Source: Xiphophorus maculatus
Taxonomy: Eukaryota > Chordata > Actinopteri > Cyprinodontiformes > Poeciliidae
NCBI RefSeq assembly: GCF_002775205.1
Contig: NC_036456.1
Span: 26,881,850-26,945,849, forward strand
Direction of reading: 5' to 3'
Length of the DNA: 64,000 nt
The translations under genes were made by a program, and so were the position numbers. Numbering within the stretch: the first letter of the stretch is position 1; each line of letters opens with the position of its first letter. The notes beneath the pieces are model-generated. The model saw only the letters and a program-made list of their open reading frames with translations, was not told where the DNA came from and made no database searches. Below, piece by piece: positions 18,540 to 41,488 of the stretch.

Positions 18540-20660
18540 GGTACCAAAATATTAATATAACTATTTTTTGTAGCTTGTTTTGCATATTTATCTACCAACT
18601 CCTTTCCTTTTATTCCTACATGTGATGGTATCCATGTAAAAATAACTAATAAACCTGGTGCCTGAATTCTATAAATTAATAACTGAATCTCTAATAAAAG
18701 ATCTGGTCCACTAATAGCATGATTATTTTTTTATGAATATAATGATGAACTTGAATCAGAACATATTATACTTCTTAATGGACAAACTTCCTCAATCCAT
18801 CCTAAAGCTAAAATGATTCCCATCATCTCTCCTGCATAAGCTGATACTCCATCAGTAATTCTTTTGCATTTTTTAATACTAAATTCTGGAACAATGAATG
18901 ACACCCCATTATTGCTATTTGAATTGTTTGAAGCATCTGTATAAACCTGGACATACCCATAATACTTACTGTCTAAATATGATTGTACTGAATATGGATC
19001 TAAAAGGTTTTCTTTTTCCCTTTTCTCCAACAAAGTAAAATCAACAACACTATTATGAAATAGAGACAGATGAACTGGTGAAAGAGGAACTGTTTGACTG
19101 ATATGAGATAAATCAAAGTCTTTTACAATATTTTCTATCTCCCATCCAAAAGAATTTAAATTATTTTTTTTTCCTTTTCCCAACTAGATTTTAAAATTTC
19201 TTGACATTAATGATTTCCATCATGACCCTTTTAATGACACCAATAAGTTTTCTTTAACTTCTTCTAAGATGAAGTGGCATCTCTCCCATTTCTACCAGTA
19301 AGGCTGACGTTGGAGTTGTTCTGACAGCTCATAACCTCAAAGCTTGATACTGAATATTATCTAATTTTTTGAGTAATGTTTCTGATGCTGATCCAAAAGC
19401 TATACCATAATCAAAAACAGACCATATTAAACCAGTATATATTGTTTTCAATGCTTTTCTCTCAGCACCCTTCTCACTCCAAACATCTCATTACGTTTGA
19501 AACTCTCTTACGCTTATCCAATACTTTTTTAATATGAATTTTCTGTGAAGGAAAAATTTAGTAACAATGTTTAAATAAATTTGAATGTACACTTTATGAT
19601 GTTTTTATTAAAGGTTTGCACTCAGTTGCAGCTCAACAGGACATATGCTCTTCTGACCCGCCTCAAATAAGTGAAGACCAGGGTGTTCAGCAGTTAGAAA
19701 TGTGAGACATGGCTAAGGTGATAAGCGTAGATTGTAGAAATTCAGTTTCTAGTATCTGTTTAACCATCAGCAGAGAGGCCTTCTTGGAGAAACGCCTAGA
19801 GTTGAGCTGTGAATGTGTATGCAACTCTGATCCACTGGAACTGACAGATAAATAACTTATAGATTTTTACCTGACACTTGAGCCAGGGGGTGTGACTACG
19901 TAATGTGTGATGTATCCTATGTAAATGAGGGAACGTTCAGCCCCAAGTCAGAACTCATCTGATTCTCACTGAGATGTGAGCTTTGTATGTTTTCTCCATT
20001 TGCAAATGTTAATTAAAGCTGTGTTTGTGCTCTTTTAAAGCTGAAGTTTGGTCTCGAATTTTGTGCAACTTAACATTTCCAAGTAGGTTTTTCATCCAGC
20101 CATAAACCCAAAAACTTAAATTCCTTTACCCTTTCTAACTCATGATTATATATCTGCAGTTTTAAATTTTTAGATACTTTCTTCCTTGTAAAAAATAAAG
20201 TCTTTGTTTTCTCTATAGAAATTTTAAATCCCCATTTAAAAGACCAATCTTCTATTATTAATTGCTTCTTGTATCTTTCTAACAATAAAATTAAATTTTT
20301 TACCAGATTGCTCCATCATCAGCAAATAAAGAAAACCCCATTCCTCTCTCCAAATTATCAAACATATCATTAATCATAATAGAAAAAAACAAAAGACTCA
20401 CTATACTTCCCTGAGGCGTACCATTTTCAACAAAAAACCTTTCTGACAAATTCTTACTTGTATTGATCTATCTTGTAGAAAATCTTTTATTCAATAAAAC
20501 ATTGATCCACTAATTCCCTTTTTTTTTAAATTTATTTAAAAAACCTCCTTTCCACATCATATCATAAGCTTTCTCTATATCAAAGAAAACAGCCACCACA
20601 CTCTCCTTATTAATTTGCCCTTTTCTGATTTCATGTTCTAAACATAGAATAGGATCCATA
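18540..20660 (-). pseudogene. LINE copy B reverse transcriptase C-half and RNase H
   Basis: Pieces on the minus strand: 20660-20510 (palm, KAYDMMWKGG), 20285-20080 (IEKTKTLFFTRKKV, FLGLWLDEKPTWK), then after the solo LTR the thumb region to about 19200, and RNase H 18990-18540 (YTDAS, DSSSS, IPSHVGIKG). The expected Y/FADD block lies around 20320, in a broken frame. Several frameshifts are present. It lacks the endonuclease and ORF1 because of 5' truncation at 20671. Confidence 0.85.
19544..20075. mobile_element. Solo LTR (532 bp) inserted in LINE copy B
   Basis: It starts TGTGAAG, ends CTTAACA (inverted termini with one mismatch) and is flanked by TTTC at 19540-19543 and 20076-20079. Removal with one TTTC restores the minus-strand LINE frame. 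On the plus strand a late ATTAAAGCTGTGTTTG resembles a polyadenylation region, so plus is the likely sense. The 4-bp duplication suggests an endogenous-retrovirus-type LTR. No viral genes are present. It is not obviously the same family as the LTR at 385-926. Confidence 0.8.
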
Positions 20661-20671
20661 GTCAGCCATAG

Positions 20672-20685
20672 ATATCGCCAGGTGT
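20672..20685. repeat. 14-bp target-site duplication, distal copy
   Basis: ATATCGCCAGGTGT, identical to 11708-11721, lies directly at the truncated 5' end of LINE copy B. Confidence 0.8.
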
Positions 20686-20787
20686 TACTGTACTTCCGGT
20701 AGGAATACTGCTTTGGTTGCACCGCCACCATGTGGTGCAGAATGGGAACTGCAATAGAAATGAATGTGTAATATTCCTGTGAATAAT
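20686..20787 (-). promoter_or_regulatory. Displaced upstream half of the cmas promoter with ETS site (inferred)
   Basis: Before the LINE insertion, this sequence would have continued directly from the cmas proximal promoter. It holds ACTTCCGGT (20692-20700), on the cmas strand ACCGGAAGT, a perfect ETS/GABP-type site common in housekeeping promoters, and a GCACC...GGTGC mirror around 20719-20737. If joined to 11721, the ETS site would be about 120 bp from the cmas ATG. It now lies about 9 kb away. Confidence 0.5.
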
Positions 20788-21334
20788 CAGAGGTGGGCAG
20801 AGAACCCAAAAATTGTACTCAAGAGTAGAACTACTTCAACATATCTTTACTCAAGTAAAAGTACAAAATAACCATCCACAGAAATACTTGAATAATAGTA
20901 AAAAATATTTAGTAAAAGAGGAGACTCCAGAGTAACTTATCATTTTAAAAATTACACCACCAGACAGACCAAAATGTAAACATATGTTCACATTTTGGTA
21001 TTTGAAAGATGAAGAATAAAAATATTCCATATAAACATCATCAGACAATAACAAAATCAGACCAAAAAAAAAATTCCAAATCAGTTTCTTTCAGTTTAAA
21101 ACTTATGAAACTTTAACAAACATTCAGGTGTGTGTCTGGTGAAGTTTTGTTAAAAACACCTTTGTTCTTCACTCAGTGAAGTTAATATCTAGAAATTTTA
21201 CTCAAGTAAGAGTAAAGAGTTAATTAACTTCATAATAAAGTCACTCAAGTAAAAGTAAAAAGTACAACATATAAAAATAAATTTTTGTCCAAAAAGTTAC
21301 TCCAGTAGGTGTAGCTAATTACTGTCCAGCTCTG
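20788..21334. mobile_element. Non-autonomous TIR element (547 bp)
   Basis: The ends are CAGAGGTGGGCAG and CTGTCCAGCTCTG, inverted repeats with two mismatches. The interior is non-coding and carries repeated ACTCAAGTAAAAGTA words at both ends, a pattern common in teleost hAT-like elements. Flanking 8-mers do not match well, so the target duplication has decayed. Related pieces lie at 27510-27575 and 30040-30560. Confidence 0.6.
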
Positions 21335-22149
21335 GAAATACGACTGAAAAAAGACTGTTATTGACAGGTAATTTATTTATTAAATCACATTTAGAACATT
21401 TTCTTCCCGGTATTAAATGTTTCACTTACATCTATTAAGAAACATTTAAAAAGAGAATATTACATTTTACCAACAAAAAACAATATTTTTAATGCAGAAA
21501 ATTGGACTGTTATTTTCAAAAGGTATATTTTATCTGACAAACTGTTGGAATTAAAGTTCTAGTTTACTGAATATGACCAGTTAGGATTGAAATATTTCAT
21601 ACTTTTGGAAAAAAATGTTTATATTATTTGGATTTGAGAAAGAAATTTGTTTCTTAATGTAAAAGAAACAAGCTTCTCACAAAAAAACCCAACACAATAT
21701 ATAAGGAGTTTATATTTTTCAATAATCATTGAAAAACTTATAGCTTTTTCATGTTGCATTGGTAAATGTAATTTTTTCCTAACTGGGTCCCTGTAGAACA
21801 ATAACATTAAGAAACATAATGAACAATATAAAATAATTAATTACATTATTTAACAGAATATTTATTAATATATATATTATATTTACCAAATAAATATTAA
21901 CATTAACAAAGGTTACAATTATGTCTATGTTAAAATTATATAGAGAGTTATATATATATATGTATGTCAGTCATAAAGTAATTTAAACTTCTTTAGTTCT
22001 GCAAACAAACTTGCATCTGACTGGCTGACCCGGGCAAACCTTTAGACACAGACCAATCAGCGTGTGCATACCAGTTTTAGTCCCGCCTTCATTAGGAACA
22101 ACCCAAATTTAAAGTTTACCTGAAGAAGTTCTACTTGGATAGATGGTGT
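21335..22149. other. AT-rich intergenic DNA, nothing recognised
   Basis: Low-complexity AT runs and a TATATATA tract at about 21950. I see no convincing frame, repeat terminus or promoter. A more balanced segment at 22010-22110 has no identifiable content. Confidence 0.4.
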
Positions 22150-22257
22150 TTACTCCACTGGGAAGTTTTGGTCCTCGTTGTGGATGTCATTACAGTCAAC
22201 TTGCACTTTGACCTCTTCACAGCTGACCAGCAGTGGAGCCCAGAGGAAGAGAACCAT
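22150..22257 (-). CDS. Possible 35-residue signal-peptide-like ORF (uncertain)
   Basis: On the minus strand an ATG opens MVLFLWAPLLVSC followed by an acidic, cysteine-containing stretch ending NFPVE and TAA. The first 13 residues look like a secretion signal with a Cys near the cleavage site. A CTAG acceptor-like junction lies a few bases upstream, and an open segment with good splice sites lies at 22445-22359. A second frame is also open across the same bases. The two may be exons of an unrecognised small gene, or chance. I do not recognise the protein. Confidence 0.2.
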   Translation of the reverse strand: MVLFLWAPLLVSCEEVKVQVDCNDIHNEDQNFPVE

Positions 22258-22358
22258 GACAGCTAGGAGACAGAATATGGAAACTTTTCAACATCACCCA
22301 TCAAAGAAACACTGATAAACATTCATTTAGTCAGATTAAACCTGATTTCTGTTCATAC

Positions 22359-22445
22359 CTTTTCTTGTCCTGGATGTAGTGCTTCCCGATTTGCAGCCTC
22401 AGCATCACCATATGAAAGAAACTGGTCAAACGCAGCAAAACTCAC
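22359..22445 (-). other. Possible exon (29 codons) upstream of the small minus-strand ORF
   Basis: On the minus strand this 87-base segment is bounded by TTTCACAG and GTATGA, both good splice signals. One frame is open throughout (SFAAFDQFLSYGDAEAANRE...). It has no recognised domain. Its only support is the splice-like borders and a balanced composition in an AT-rich surrounding. Confidence 0.2.
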
Positions 22446-22989
22446 CTGTGAAACAATGAAATAAAACATGTATTTCGCCAATGTTGTACATATAATAAGA
22501 AATTATTAAATAATTTAAATTGTAATGATTTAAATATGTATTAAACAAAACAATGAGGCAATAAAAGTTATACAAATTATTCAATTATTTATTTTATTGT
22601 TAAATTTAATTTAATTAAATTTCATCATTTTACTGATAACATTTTTAAATATTCTTTTGTAAATTAGCTACATATAACAAAGTTTAAGTTTATAGTTTTT
22701 GTTGCCCCCTGCTGGCAGAAATTATTTTAGTTTGTTGTTGGTGTGATATTTACATTTATGCTGCAAATTGTAAAATCTTTAATTGTAGCTACAAAAACTA
22801 CAATCTTTGCTGCAGATCATATCAATCGGTCAACAATTTAACACCAACAGGAGGCGAAAATATCTAATTTAAATCATCAACACATGAGTTTTAGTGGCTT
22901 TTTAAAGTAAAATTAATTTTTTTTAAATACAGATTCACAAATCAGTTCCAGTTAAGTTTCCATCTTTCAACGGTTTTGTGTGCAGAGGT

Positions 22990-22997
<8 letters not shown>

Positions 22998-23028
<31 letters not shown>
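22998..23028. repeat. (CA)n microsatellite
   Basis: About 15 uninterrupted CA units. The flanks at 22450-22980 and 23030-23710 hold no recognised gene. Confidence 0.9.
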
Positions 23029-23036
<8 letters not shown>

Positions 23037-23708
23037 TATGCTACCTGACCAGTACTCTCACCCACTGCTAAGGAAACAAAAACTAAAACCCAAAGTATTC
23101 GGGTGGAAGGTGAAAGGCAACAAAAATATGGACAGTGAAATAGTTTTTATTAAAGATAAAGGCCACATTTAAATCAGCATTAGTTAGTTTTATTAATGGG
23201 TTCAGTTTTGGTCTGAACTGTTCGGTTTCGGTTGAACAAAGGCAAAAATGTTTCTCATTCCAGATCCGTGTGTCACACTTTCCTCTTTCATCCTTAATTA
23301 CTTAAAAACATCTGACAACTAACTGTCTGCATTAATCACATCCAGAACGGCTCACATTATTTTATTGTTTGATAATTAAACACTAAAATCTAAAAATTAT
23401 CACTGAAGATTCTCAGATTATGTCTTTTCACCATAAAGCTCATTAATTAAATCCCTTGTTTTTGTTTTGTTTACATCGTTCCTATCAGGTGTGAAGTTGC
23501 CGAAAAGGAAGTTGGCGCAGGAATTAAAGCAAAGCGTTTCCAAAGAGACGGGTCAGCAGATCAGGTCCAACTGGTGTTAAATGGCCTCTGCTGGCTTTTC
23601 AACTGTTTCCTTCCCAGTTTCAGCTGGGAACCAGTCGAGCTCTCCATGCTGGTTAATAGACGGAGGTGGAGAGAAAACAATCACAGAGGATTTAATACAG
23701 TAAAAGTC

Positions 23709-23710
<2 letters not shown>

Positions 23711-23742
<32 letters not shown>
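23711..23742. repeat. (AATC)n microsatellite
   Basis: Eight AATC units. A complementary ATTG tetramer tract ends an L2-type LINE at 39713-39742, so this may also be a LINE tail. No LINE body is clear beside it. Confidence 0.8.
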
Positions 23743-23743
<1 letters not shown>

Positions 23744-24129
23744 GTTGGTAAATTTGTTTTGTGGTTCTTTTTCTGTGAACATTATGTCAAATATTTATGC
23801 CTGCTTTTCCATTATTTGTTTGGTTTTTATGCAGGTTTTCCACCATTTTGATTTGTTTTGTGTTATTTTTTTGGCTACTTGTGCATTTAAGTTTCTTTTC
23901 ATATCAATTTTGTCTTATAGTGGCAACTTTTGTCTCTTTTTAATGTTTTTTCTATATGTTTCACCAGTTTATTCTCCCAGTTTTAAACTATTTAAAAACC
24001 GAAGTAGTTTAATCCAAAAATAAAATTAGATTCTTTTATTTGTGTGACTAAGAACAAAAATGTTTTGTTTTCATCTGCATCACACACTATCAGAGTTTTT
24101 CTTTGTAAATTTAAAACTGAATCGCTTTG

Positions 24130-24545
24130 GTTAAGTTATTCCAACATTTTGAAATTATACAGGAATAAAGTCGGAATATTGGCTGATTAAAGTCAAAATA
24201 ATATGAGAATAAAGTTGTAACATTATGAGAATATGCATTAATACATGGTAGTATAATAATCTATTATATTCCCACATGACTTGAATAGAGTCAAAATAAT
24301 GTGAGAATAAAGTTGGAATGTTGCCAGATTAAAGTTGTAATATTATGAGCATAAAATCATAACTTTAGCAGAATAAAGAAATCAATATGGGAATAATGTC
24401 AAAATAATGCAAAAATAAAATCATAATATTCCCAGATTAAAGTCATAATATTATGAGAATAAAGTTGGATCTACAAATTTATTCTCATATTATTTCAACT
24501 TTAATCTGGGAATATTATGACTTTATTCACATAAATTTATATATT
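24130..24545. repeat. AT-rich minisatellite (GAATAAAGT...TAATATTATGA type) with inverted end
   Basis: Words such as GAATAAAGTTGTAA, AAAGTCATAATATT and ATTATGAGAATAAAG recur about every 40-45 bp. The last part (about 24478-24530) is the reverse complement of the earlier units, so the array can fold back. This repeat style is widespread in teleosts. Confidence 0.75.
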
Positions 24546-25590
24546 TTTAATTTTCTTAGCATGGACCTAACACTCTATCATAGATCTGTGGATTTGTCTT
24601 TTTGACATTTTTGTAGTTTTTAGATTTATATTCCATCAGTTCCTAATAGATTCCTTATCTCTGGGTGAATATTGTAAATATTAGCTCAGTTTTACTGTTT
24701 TGCATCCTTTCCTGTTTCCTAATCTTTATTTAGAGGGGCTGTGGCCTCCGTCCTTTGCACTCTCTTGCCCTGTACCTTGCAGGCGGCACCTCTAATTGTT
24801 TAAAGTGTTACAGTGTTAGCGACAGAGAAGGAGGAAAGAGAAGGAGGCACATCTGGCCAGACTGCTCCAACAGCCCGGGCAGCATACCTTCAGCCTTCCT
24901 CCACTCCTCTTCAGATGAACTCCAACACCCAACGCTCCCTCTGCTCTACTGATAGGCTGTTCACACCTTTATTTACAACCTTATTTTGGCATCTAGATTG
25001 TGTTAATCTGAATCCAACCACAAAGGAGTTGCTAGAGTAGAGTAGAAAGGCAAACTTTTACTATAAGTGTTGTTATTAGAGAAAACAAAATACTTTTTAG
25101 CTAAGAAAAATAACACAACATGTTCTCCAATTGATGAAAACCCCTCATTTTGGAACTAAATCTGAAATAAGTGATGTGAAAAGCAACTGTTTCACAATGA
25201 ATTATTGCTAGAATCACTCCTAAACAAATAATTTAAAGAAAATATAGAATAAGTGTTCATCTAACTGTTTTCTTTTTACAGTCAGCACTGAACTAAAGTA
25301 AAAATGGCTGCAATAAACCAAATGAGGAATAAAAGGAATAAAAATACAAAAAATACTCACCATACACAAATACATTATACCAGTTTAAAGAAAAAATAAA
25401 ATTAATGCTCATTTAACTGTATTCTCTTTAAAATCAAAATGGTTGCAACAAATCAAATAAAAGAATTAGACAGATTTATCAGCTTTAAAATTTGTGCTCT
25501 TTAAATTATTGGTGTTGTTCAGTTAAAACAATCCAGAAATTGTCGGTAGATCTGATTCCCTTAAGTTTACGGACCGAAACGAGTGGGCTG
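24546..25590. other. Intergenic DNA, no gene recognised
   Basis: A GC-richer stretch at 24730-24960 has two short open frames with no known domain. The remainder is AT-rich. Nothing is supportable. Confidence 0.4.
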
Positions 25591-25594
25591 GACA

Positions 25595-26020
25595 ATATGG
25601 CTGAAAAACATATCACAACATAAACGTTTCAAACCAGTCGATGCAGATAATTACTGATAAGTTTTATTTTGTTTTAAACATCTGAAATATTGCCAAACTG
25701 GTGGCGTGACATTTCCTCTCTTACCCACAGTTTTCATTCCACGACGTTGTTGTGTATTTTTCAGCCGCGGTGGCAAAACCTTTAACTCCTGCTGCGCAAG
25801 TTACTCAACAAGTTGTTGCTAGGTAACCGAAGAATGAATGAGTTGCTAGGTAACCAAAGAACAGAATGAGTTGATTCCACCAACCTAGCTTAGCAGGCTG
25901 TGAGAAGTTGAGGGGCTAAAGTCTTTCCTGTTCCTACATCTCCCAGAATGCTGTGCGGTTCTGGATCAAAGTTGAGTGAAATCCATATACTGAATATTCT
26001 ATCAGATGTATTATTATATT
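25595..26020 (+). repeat. Interspersed repeat (family also at 36215-36690 and 51130-51545)
   Basis: Shared segments: a TGGACAATA...GCTGAAAAA head, a CCAGTCGAT...GATAATTA stretch, CATCTGAAATATTGCCAAACTGG, and the GTTGCTAGGTAACC / CCTAGCAACA words. The 51130 copy is in reverse orientation. No coding content is seen and the class is unknown. Confidence 0.6.
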
Positions 26021-27020
26021 AATATTGATCACAGATACTTAAAAAAGCATATTCTAGAACTTTTTTCACTCACTGATAGCAAATCTATGTTGATCTGTTT
26101 ATTAATTTATTTATTACTAAATTCTGCAGGTACTTATTTAAACACAAACAGTGATTTTTAAGTGATGGACTCTCACAAATTAAATACTATCTACTATTTG
26201 AAACATTAATTTTGGATTAATTTATTTAAACACTTCAACTTTTATAATTATGATCTAATAGGGACCTTAAAATTCACCCGTTAAACCAGCCTGATTTGAA
26301 AAACGAAATGTTAAAAATGTGGAAATTTTACACAAAATTGTACTAAATTAACGAGAGGTAAATCTACAAACAAACATCAAATATGAGTCATGCTTCATTT
26401 GGGTATTTAATAACTATGACACAGTAGAGTTTTATGCTCTCGCCAAGCTATTGGCCCCAATAATATTCAAATACTAAACAAAGATAAACAGAGAGCCCTT
26501 TATGTATTTAAATATTAGAGGGAAAAAGTGTTGCTCTCTGTAGTTCCGCTCATATTTCCCCAGCAATTCCCCAAAATGTAGCTTAATGCGACTGAGTATC
26601 ACAGATGTTTGTAGGAGATTAGCTAAATTATACATTTTGGAATAGCAAAGTGAGCCAAACTAATTATGAAAAGTGTCTCCTCAAACGTGTCATTTAAACT
26701 CATGTAGCAGTTACTTTCCCTGAACTCTTAATGATATGAATAAATGTAAACAAAGCCAGAAATCCTGTTTCGTGACTGGAAATCCTCCCCACTACGACTT
26801 TTATACCTCTGTAAAATCTGTAAAGTGTGGCCTGCATTTGAAATCAATTATTTATTTTGATTCTCCTAAACAAAATTCAGTTCAAGCAAATCCCTTTAAA
26901 GTTTGCATGAAAAATGTAGTGCACACATGTATTTGTGGTCTCTAAACAAAATTCAGTCCAACCAAATGCCTTCAGAAGTAAATATTATGTTAAGTAATTG
27001 ATGAACAGATTCCTGTTGTG
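26021..27020. other. AT-rich intergenic DNA, nothing recognised
   Basis: No frame above about 70 codons has recognisable content, and I see no repeat terminus. Confidence 0.4.
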
Positions 27021-27024
27021 TGTA

Positions 27025-27260
27025 ATTTAAACCAAAGGTGTCCGAACTTTTTGTCACATGGGCCAAAATTGTCAGCTAATAAGTATTCACAGGCCAAAAT
27101 ATTATGTTTAAATGCTGAAATCACCAACTTTTTGTAGAAATGGGGCAGTAGAGCCGACACTTCAAAATGTTTTGTTAAATGAAAAGCATCCAGTTTGCAC
27201 ATTATTATAGGCTCCAGTAAAGAAAATTTAAAAAATATTTAGTCTGTTCTCAGAAGTGAA
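27025..27260. repeat. hAT-like non-autonomous fragment
   Basis: The stretch starts AAAGGTGTCCGAACTTTTTGTCACATGGGCCAAAA, the same left end as the element at 44189 (GTGTCCAGACTTTTTGTCACATGG). The right end is not resolved. Confidence 0.6.
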
Positions 27261-27509
27261 AACAAGATCCAGGTTAGTTTTCATTTGAAAACACTTTTTG
27301 TATTCAGCCATAATTTCCATCTGTTGTTCCTGGGAAATGAATTAATTTCTCTTTCTAAAAACAAACAAGGTTCAAATGACTGGACTACAAAATTCTGCCA
27401 ATAAATACAAAAAATACAAACAATACAAACAATAAATACAAAACAAAACAAAGAAACATAGTTATCATAAAAAGTAAACAATTGTAAAAATACTCTTAAA
27501 AGTAATATT

Positions 27510-27760
27510 TTTCAAAAAAGTTACTCAAGTAAATGTAATTGAGTAAATGTAACTAGTTACTGCGCAGCTCTGCCATTGGAACAAATACATTTTCATCAAT
27601 ATTAAAAAATTATTGATTATAACTGGCTCATGTATCTTGCTGAAAAGTTACTTGTAAGTTAGTTTAGTTTAGTTATTTTAAGTGTACTAAGATATTTGCA
27701 CTAGAAACTAAACCAAATTACTTTGTAAGGTTTTGCTGTTGCAGTGTCCACCCCATTTCC
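27510..27760. repeat. Two partial MITEs end to end
   Basis: 27510-27575 carries the ACTCAAGTAAATGTAA...CGCAGCTCTG right end of the 20788-type element. 27590-27757 carries the right part of the CACTGCAAAA family (GTGTACTAAGATATTTGCACTAGAAACTAAACC, ending TTGCAGTG). Confidence 0.6.
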
Positions 27761-28079
27761 TGTGCCGCCCTGGGTAACTGCCCATTTGACCCGTTAGAAG
27801 CAGCCACTGTGTTTCAGAGTAAACATAGATGCTGTTTTATACATTTTAATGAGCATTTCATCAGAAATCTTATGCCAGTTCGTGTTTCGGACGTTTTCAT
27901 CCGGCTGAAATCGTGACTTTCTTCCTGCAGCTCGTCTTTTCTCACGGCTCCCCACCTTAAAGGGGAATGGAGAAGAGGTGGAGATACGGAGAGCGAAAAA
28001 GAAAGACGGAGACAGGGAGAGGAGGGGTAAACCGGTTCAGCAGGTATACTGAGGCCTAACCCAGTCTCCCTCCAGCCTG

Positions 28080-28594
28080 TTGTCACCGTTATTTCTGCCG
28101 CGCATGCGTGCTGGCGCCTGTTTCCTGCTTTTTTCTCCTTTTAAATGAGCACCTGAGCTCCCGTTTGACCCACCTCTGTCGTGACTCAATGTGTGTGTGT
28201 GTGTGATCGGGGATATCTGCCGTTTTCTTTTTCTTTTCTCTCAGCCCACTCTCCCGTTATTTGAAGGCGCTGCGGAGTCCGCGCTGACTTAACCCGCCTT
28301 ACCTGAGCAGACTCACCTGTCCGGACCTTCTTCAAACCTGGAAATCTGACTTTGAGAGAAAGAAAAGTGCTAAGATATTAGAAGATAACGCTTGGGGAAA
28401 CAAAACGAAAAAGCGCAAGAAGAAGAGGGGGGGAAAAAAGAAGAAGAGGATCCACTCTTTCCATTTTCCCCCTCAGCTTCCTGCTTTTAAACGGTTACCT
28501 GGTCTGACGTCGCTACTTTTCTGAAAACTTCCCTTGCGCTAAATAAAAAAAAAAAAGAAATAACCCAACACGGACTGGTTGGCTGTGATCGAGC
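28080..28594 (+). promoter_or_regulatory. ovol1 promoter / 5' UTR region, CpG- and purine-rich
   Basis: Composition shifts to GC- and CpG-rich from about 28080 up to the start codon and on past exon 1. Two CCGTTA motifs (28086-28091 and 28254-28259) match the core reported for OVO-family DNA binding, and the reverse complement TAACGG is a Myb core. A (GT)n run lies at 28192-28204. No clear TATA box is present. The transcription start is not determinable by eye. Confidence 0.55.
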
Positions 28595-40096
<11,502 letters not shown>

Positions 40097-40588
40097 ATCG
40101 CCGCCAAAAACTCAGACAGGATGCATGAAGGAGGGATGTGTTCTCTCACGGACATGTAGAGTGTTTAGTTTCTATATTTATATTGATGGAAAGGGTTTGG
40201 ATTTGGGTTTGTTTTGTAAGAAAATTGGTAAAATGTTGACGCAGTAAGAAGAGTAAGCTTGACTTGACTGGGTCAAAACATTATGAACTCAACTTTCATC
40301 CTCAGGGATTCATTTTTCATTTTTATTTTATCGCTCCAAGAAGAACCTCAAACAGGGTGGAACCCTTTCAGAAGGCGCTCTGGATCAGAACCTTTCATCC
40401 AACTACGCAGACTTTGTTCACCTCATTATGTTTTGGCTCATCTTTATATTTTTGTATGACACTATGCTACCAGTGGGTTTCTCTGTGCAACAGAAGAGAT
40501 TAATTTTTCTAATGGAAAAAACTTTATTATTATTATTAAAGCAAGTAATATATTACATAACATCGACTTGATTTTGTTCGTTCTTTTA

Positions 40589-40594
40589 AATAAA
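40589..40594 (+). terminator. Candidate ovol1 polyadenylation signal
   Basis: AATAAA about 490 bp after the stop codon, followed by T-rich sequence. Further AATAAA hexamers at about 40661 and 40707 are alternatives. Confidence 0.4.
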
Positions 40595-40599
40595 TTCTT

Positions 40600-41327
40600 T
40601 TTTGTTTTTTACATTTGCAGCTCAGGAGTTTAACAACCCGTCTAATGAGACTTTTTAAAATAATAAAGAAACAGCAATGCGCTCTGTGTGTTAAAATTTG
40701 TTAAACAATAAAGTAACTTGAATAAAAGTTTCTTCAGAAAGGCTGGATAAGCATCGATTAAGATTTTGTTAAATAAATACAGGAAAATCTGACAGAAATG
40801 AAGCAAATCTTGAAGAAAATGGGTCAGAATTTTAAATTCTGGGCTTCCCACATCTGAATTTAAACCATTTCTTATTTTTTCAACATAGAAAAATAATGAA
40901 TCTCAGTCCAATACTAATTTATTTGTGTAACTCTGAGCATGTGGCTTTTACTAAACCAAGTAAGAATTGTTTATTTTATTTTAAAGGCAATAATAAAGGG
41001 TATTTTAGCAGTTATTCTGTGTGGTTTTATGTAATGCCTACATAAAATATCTCCAATAGAAGGAAACCAATGGTACAAAGCTTTTAACATAATAATAATA
41101 ATAGATTTTCTAGCTTCGAACTGTGTGCTTTATATCTTTAAGTGGCCTACTGGACTGGCCTTGTTGTAAAAAATAAACATATTTTTCTCCTTTGTAAGTT
41201 AATGATTCATTTTTGTTCTAAAATATGAAAACATTGAGTTTAATTTAATTCCATTTTAAAATAATAATATTAAATATGTACAACCATTTTTGCAGCTCTA
41301 AGTAATTTTTTTATAGCAGTGGGGACA
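40600..41327. other. ovol1-mus81 intergenic DNA, nothing recognised
   Basis: AT-rich sequence with no convincing frame or repeat terminus. Some may be ovol1 3' UTR if a distal polyadenylation site is used. Confidence 0.4.
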
Positions 41328-41333
41328 GAAGTG

Positions 41334-41488
41334 TATGGAAGCCCGTTTCCGCCACTCTGTAAAAAAAATAAAATAAAATAATCTCATTATAATGAAATAG
41401 TATCTCATTATTTTGAGATATGATCTCAAAATAATGAGATAATTTATTTTTATTTTTTTTAACAGAGTGGCAGAAACGGGCTTCCATA
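41334..41488. mobile_element. Hairpin MITE (155 bp) with 6-bp duplication
   Basis: The arm TATGGAAGCCCGTTTC and the following (C/T)GCCACTCTGT is matched by its reverse complement at the other end with one mismatch over about 26 bp. The inner part (ATCTCATTAT...ATAATGAGAT) is also self-complementary, so almost the whole element can fold. Flanks are GAAGTG (41328-41333 and 41489-41494). Confidence 0.8.

Larger units (their letters stand above)
11722..20671 (-). mobile_element. Outer I/Nimb-type LINE (copy B) with nested insertions, 5' truncated
   Basis: The block is bounded by the 14-bp duplication. The B-type reverse transcriptase runs from about 20660 to 19190 on the minus strand, starting at MDPILCLEHEIRKGQ, so the 5' part is missing. 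It includes AVFFDIEKAYDMMWKGG and LGLWLDEKPTWK. RNase H (about 18990-18540) has VYTDAS, ALGWIEE, IICSDSSSSL and a C-terminal IPSHVGIKGKELVDK. It stops at about 18495, where copy A begins. A C-terminal domain with the LCSWCDAVETMGHVFISC zinc-like block (12156-11866) and the 3' UTR with (GAA)n tail resume on the other side of A. I infer that these are the end of B. Stops and frameshifts make it non-functional. Confidence 0.75.
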
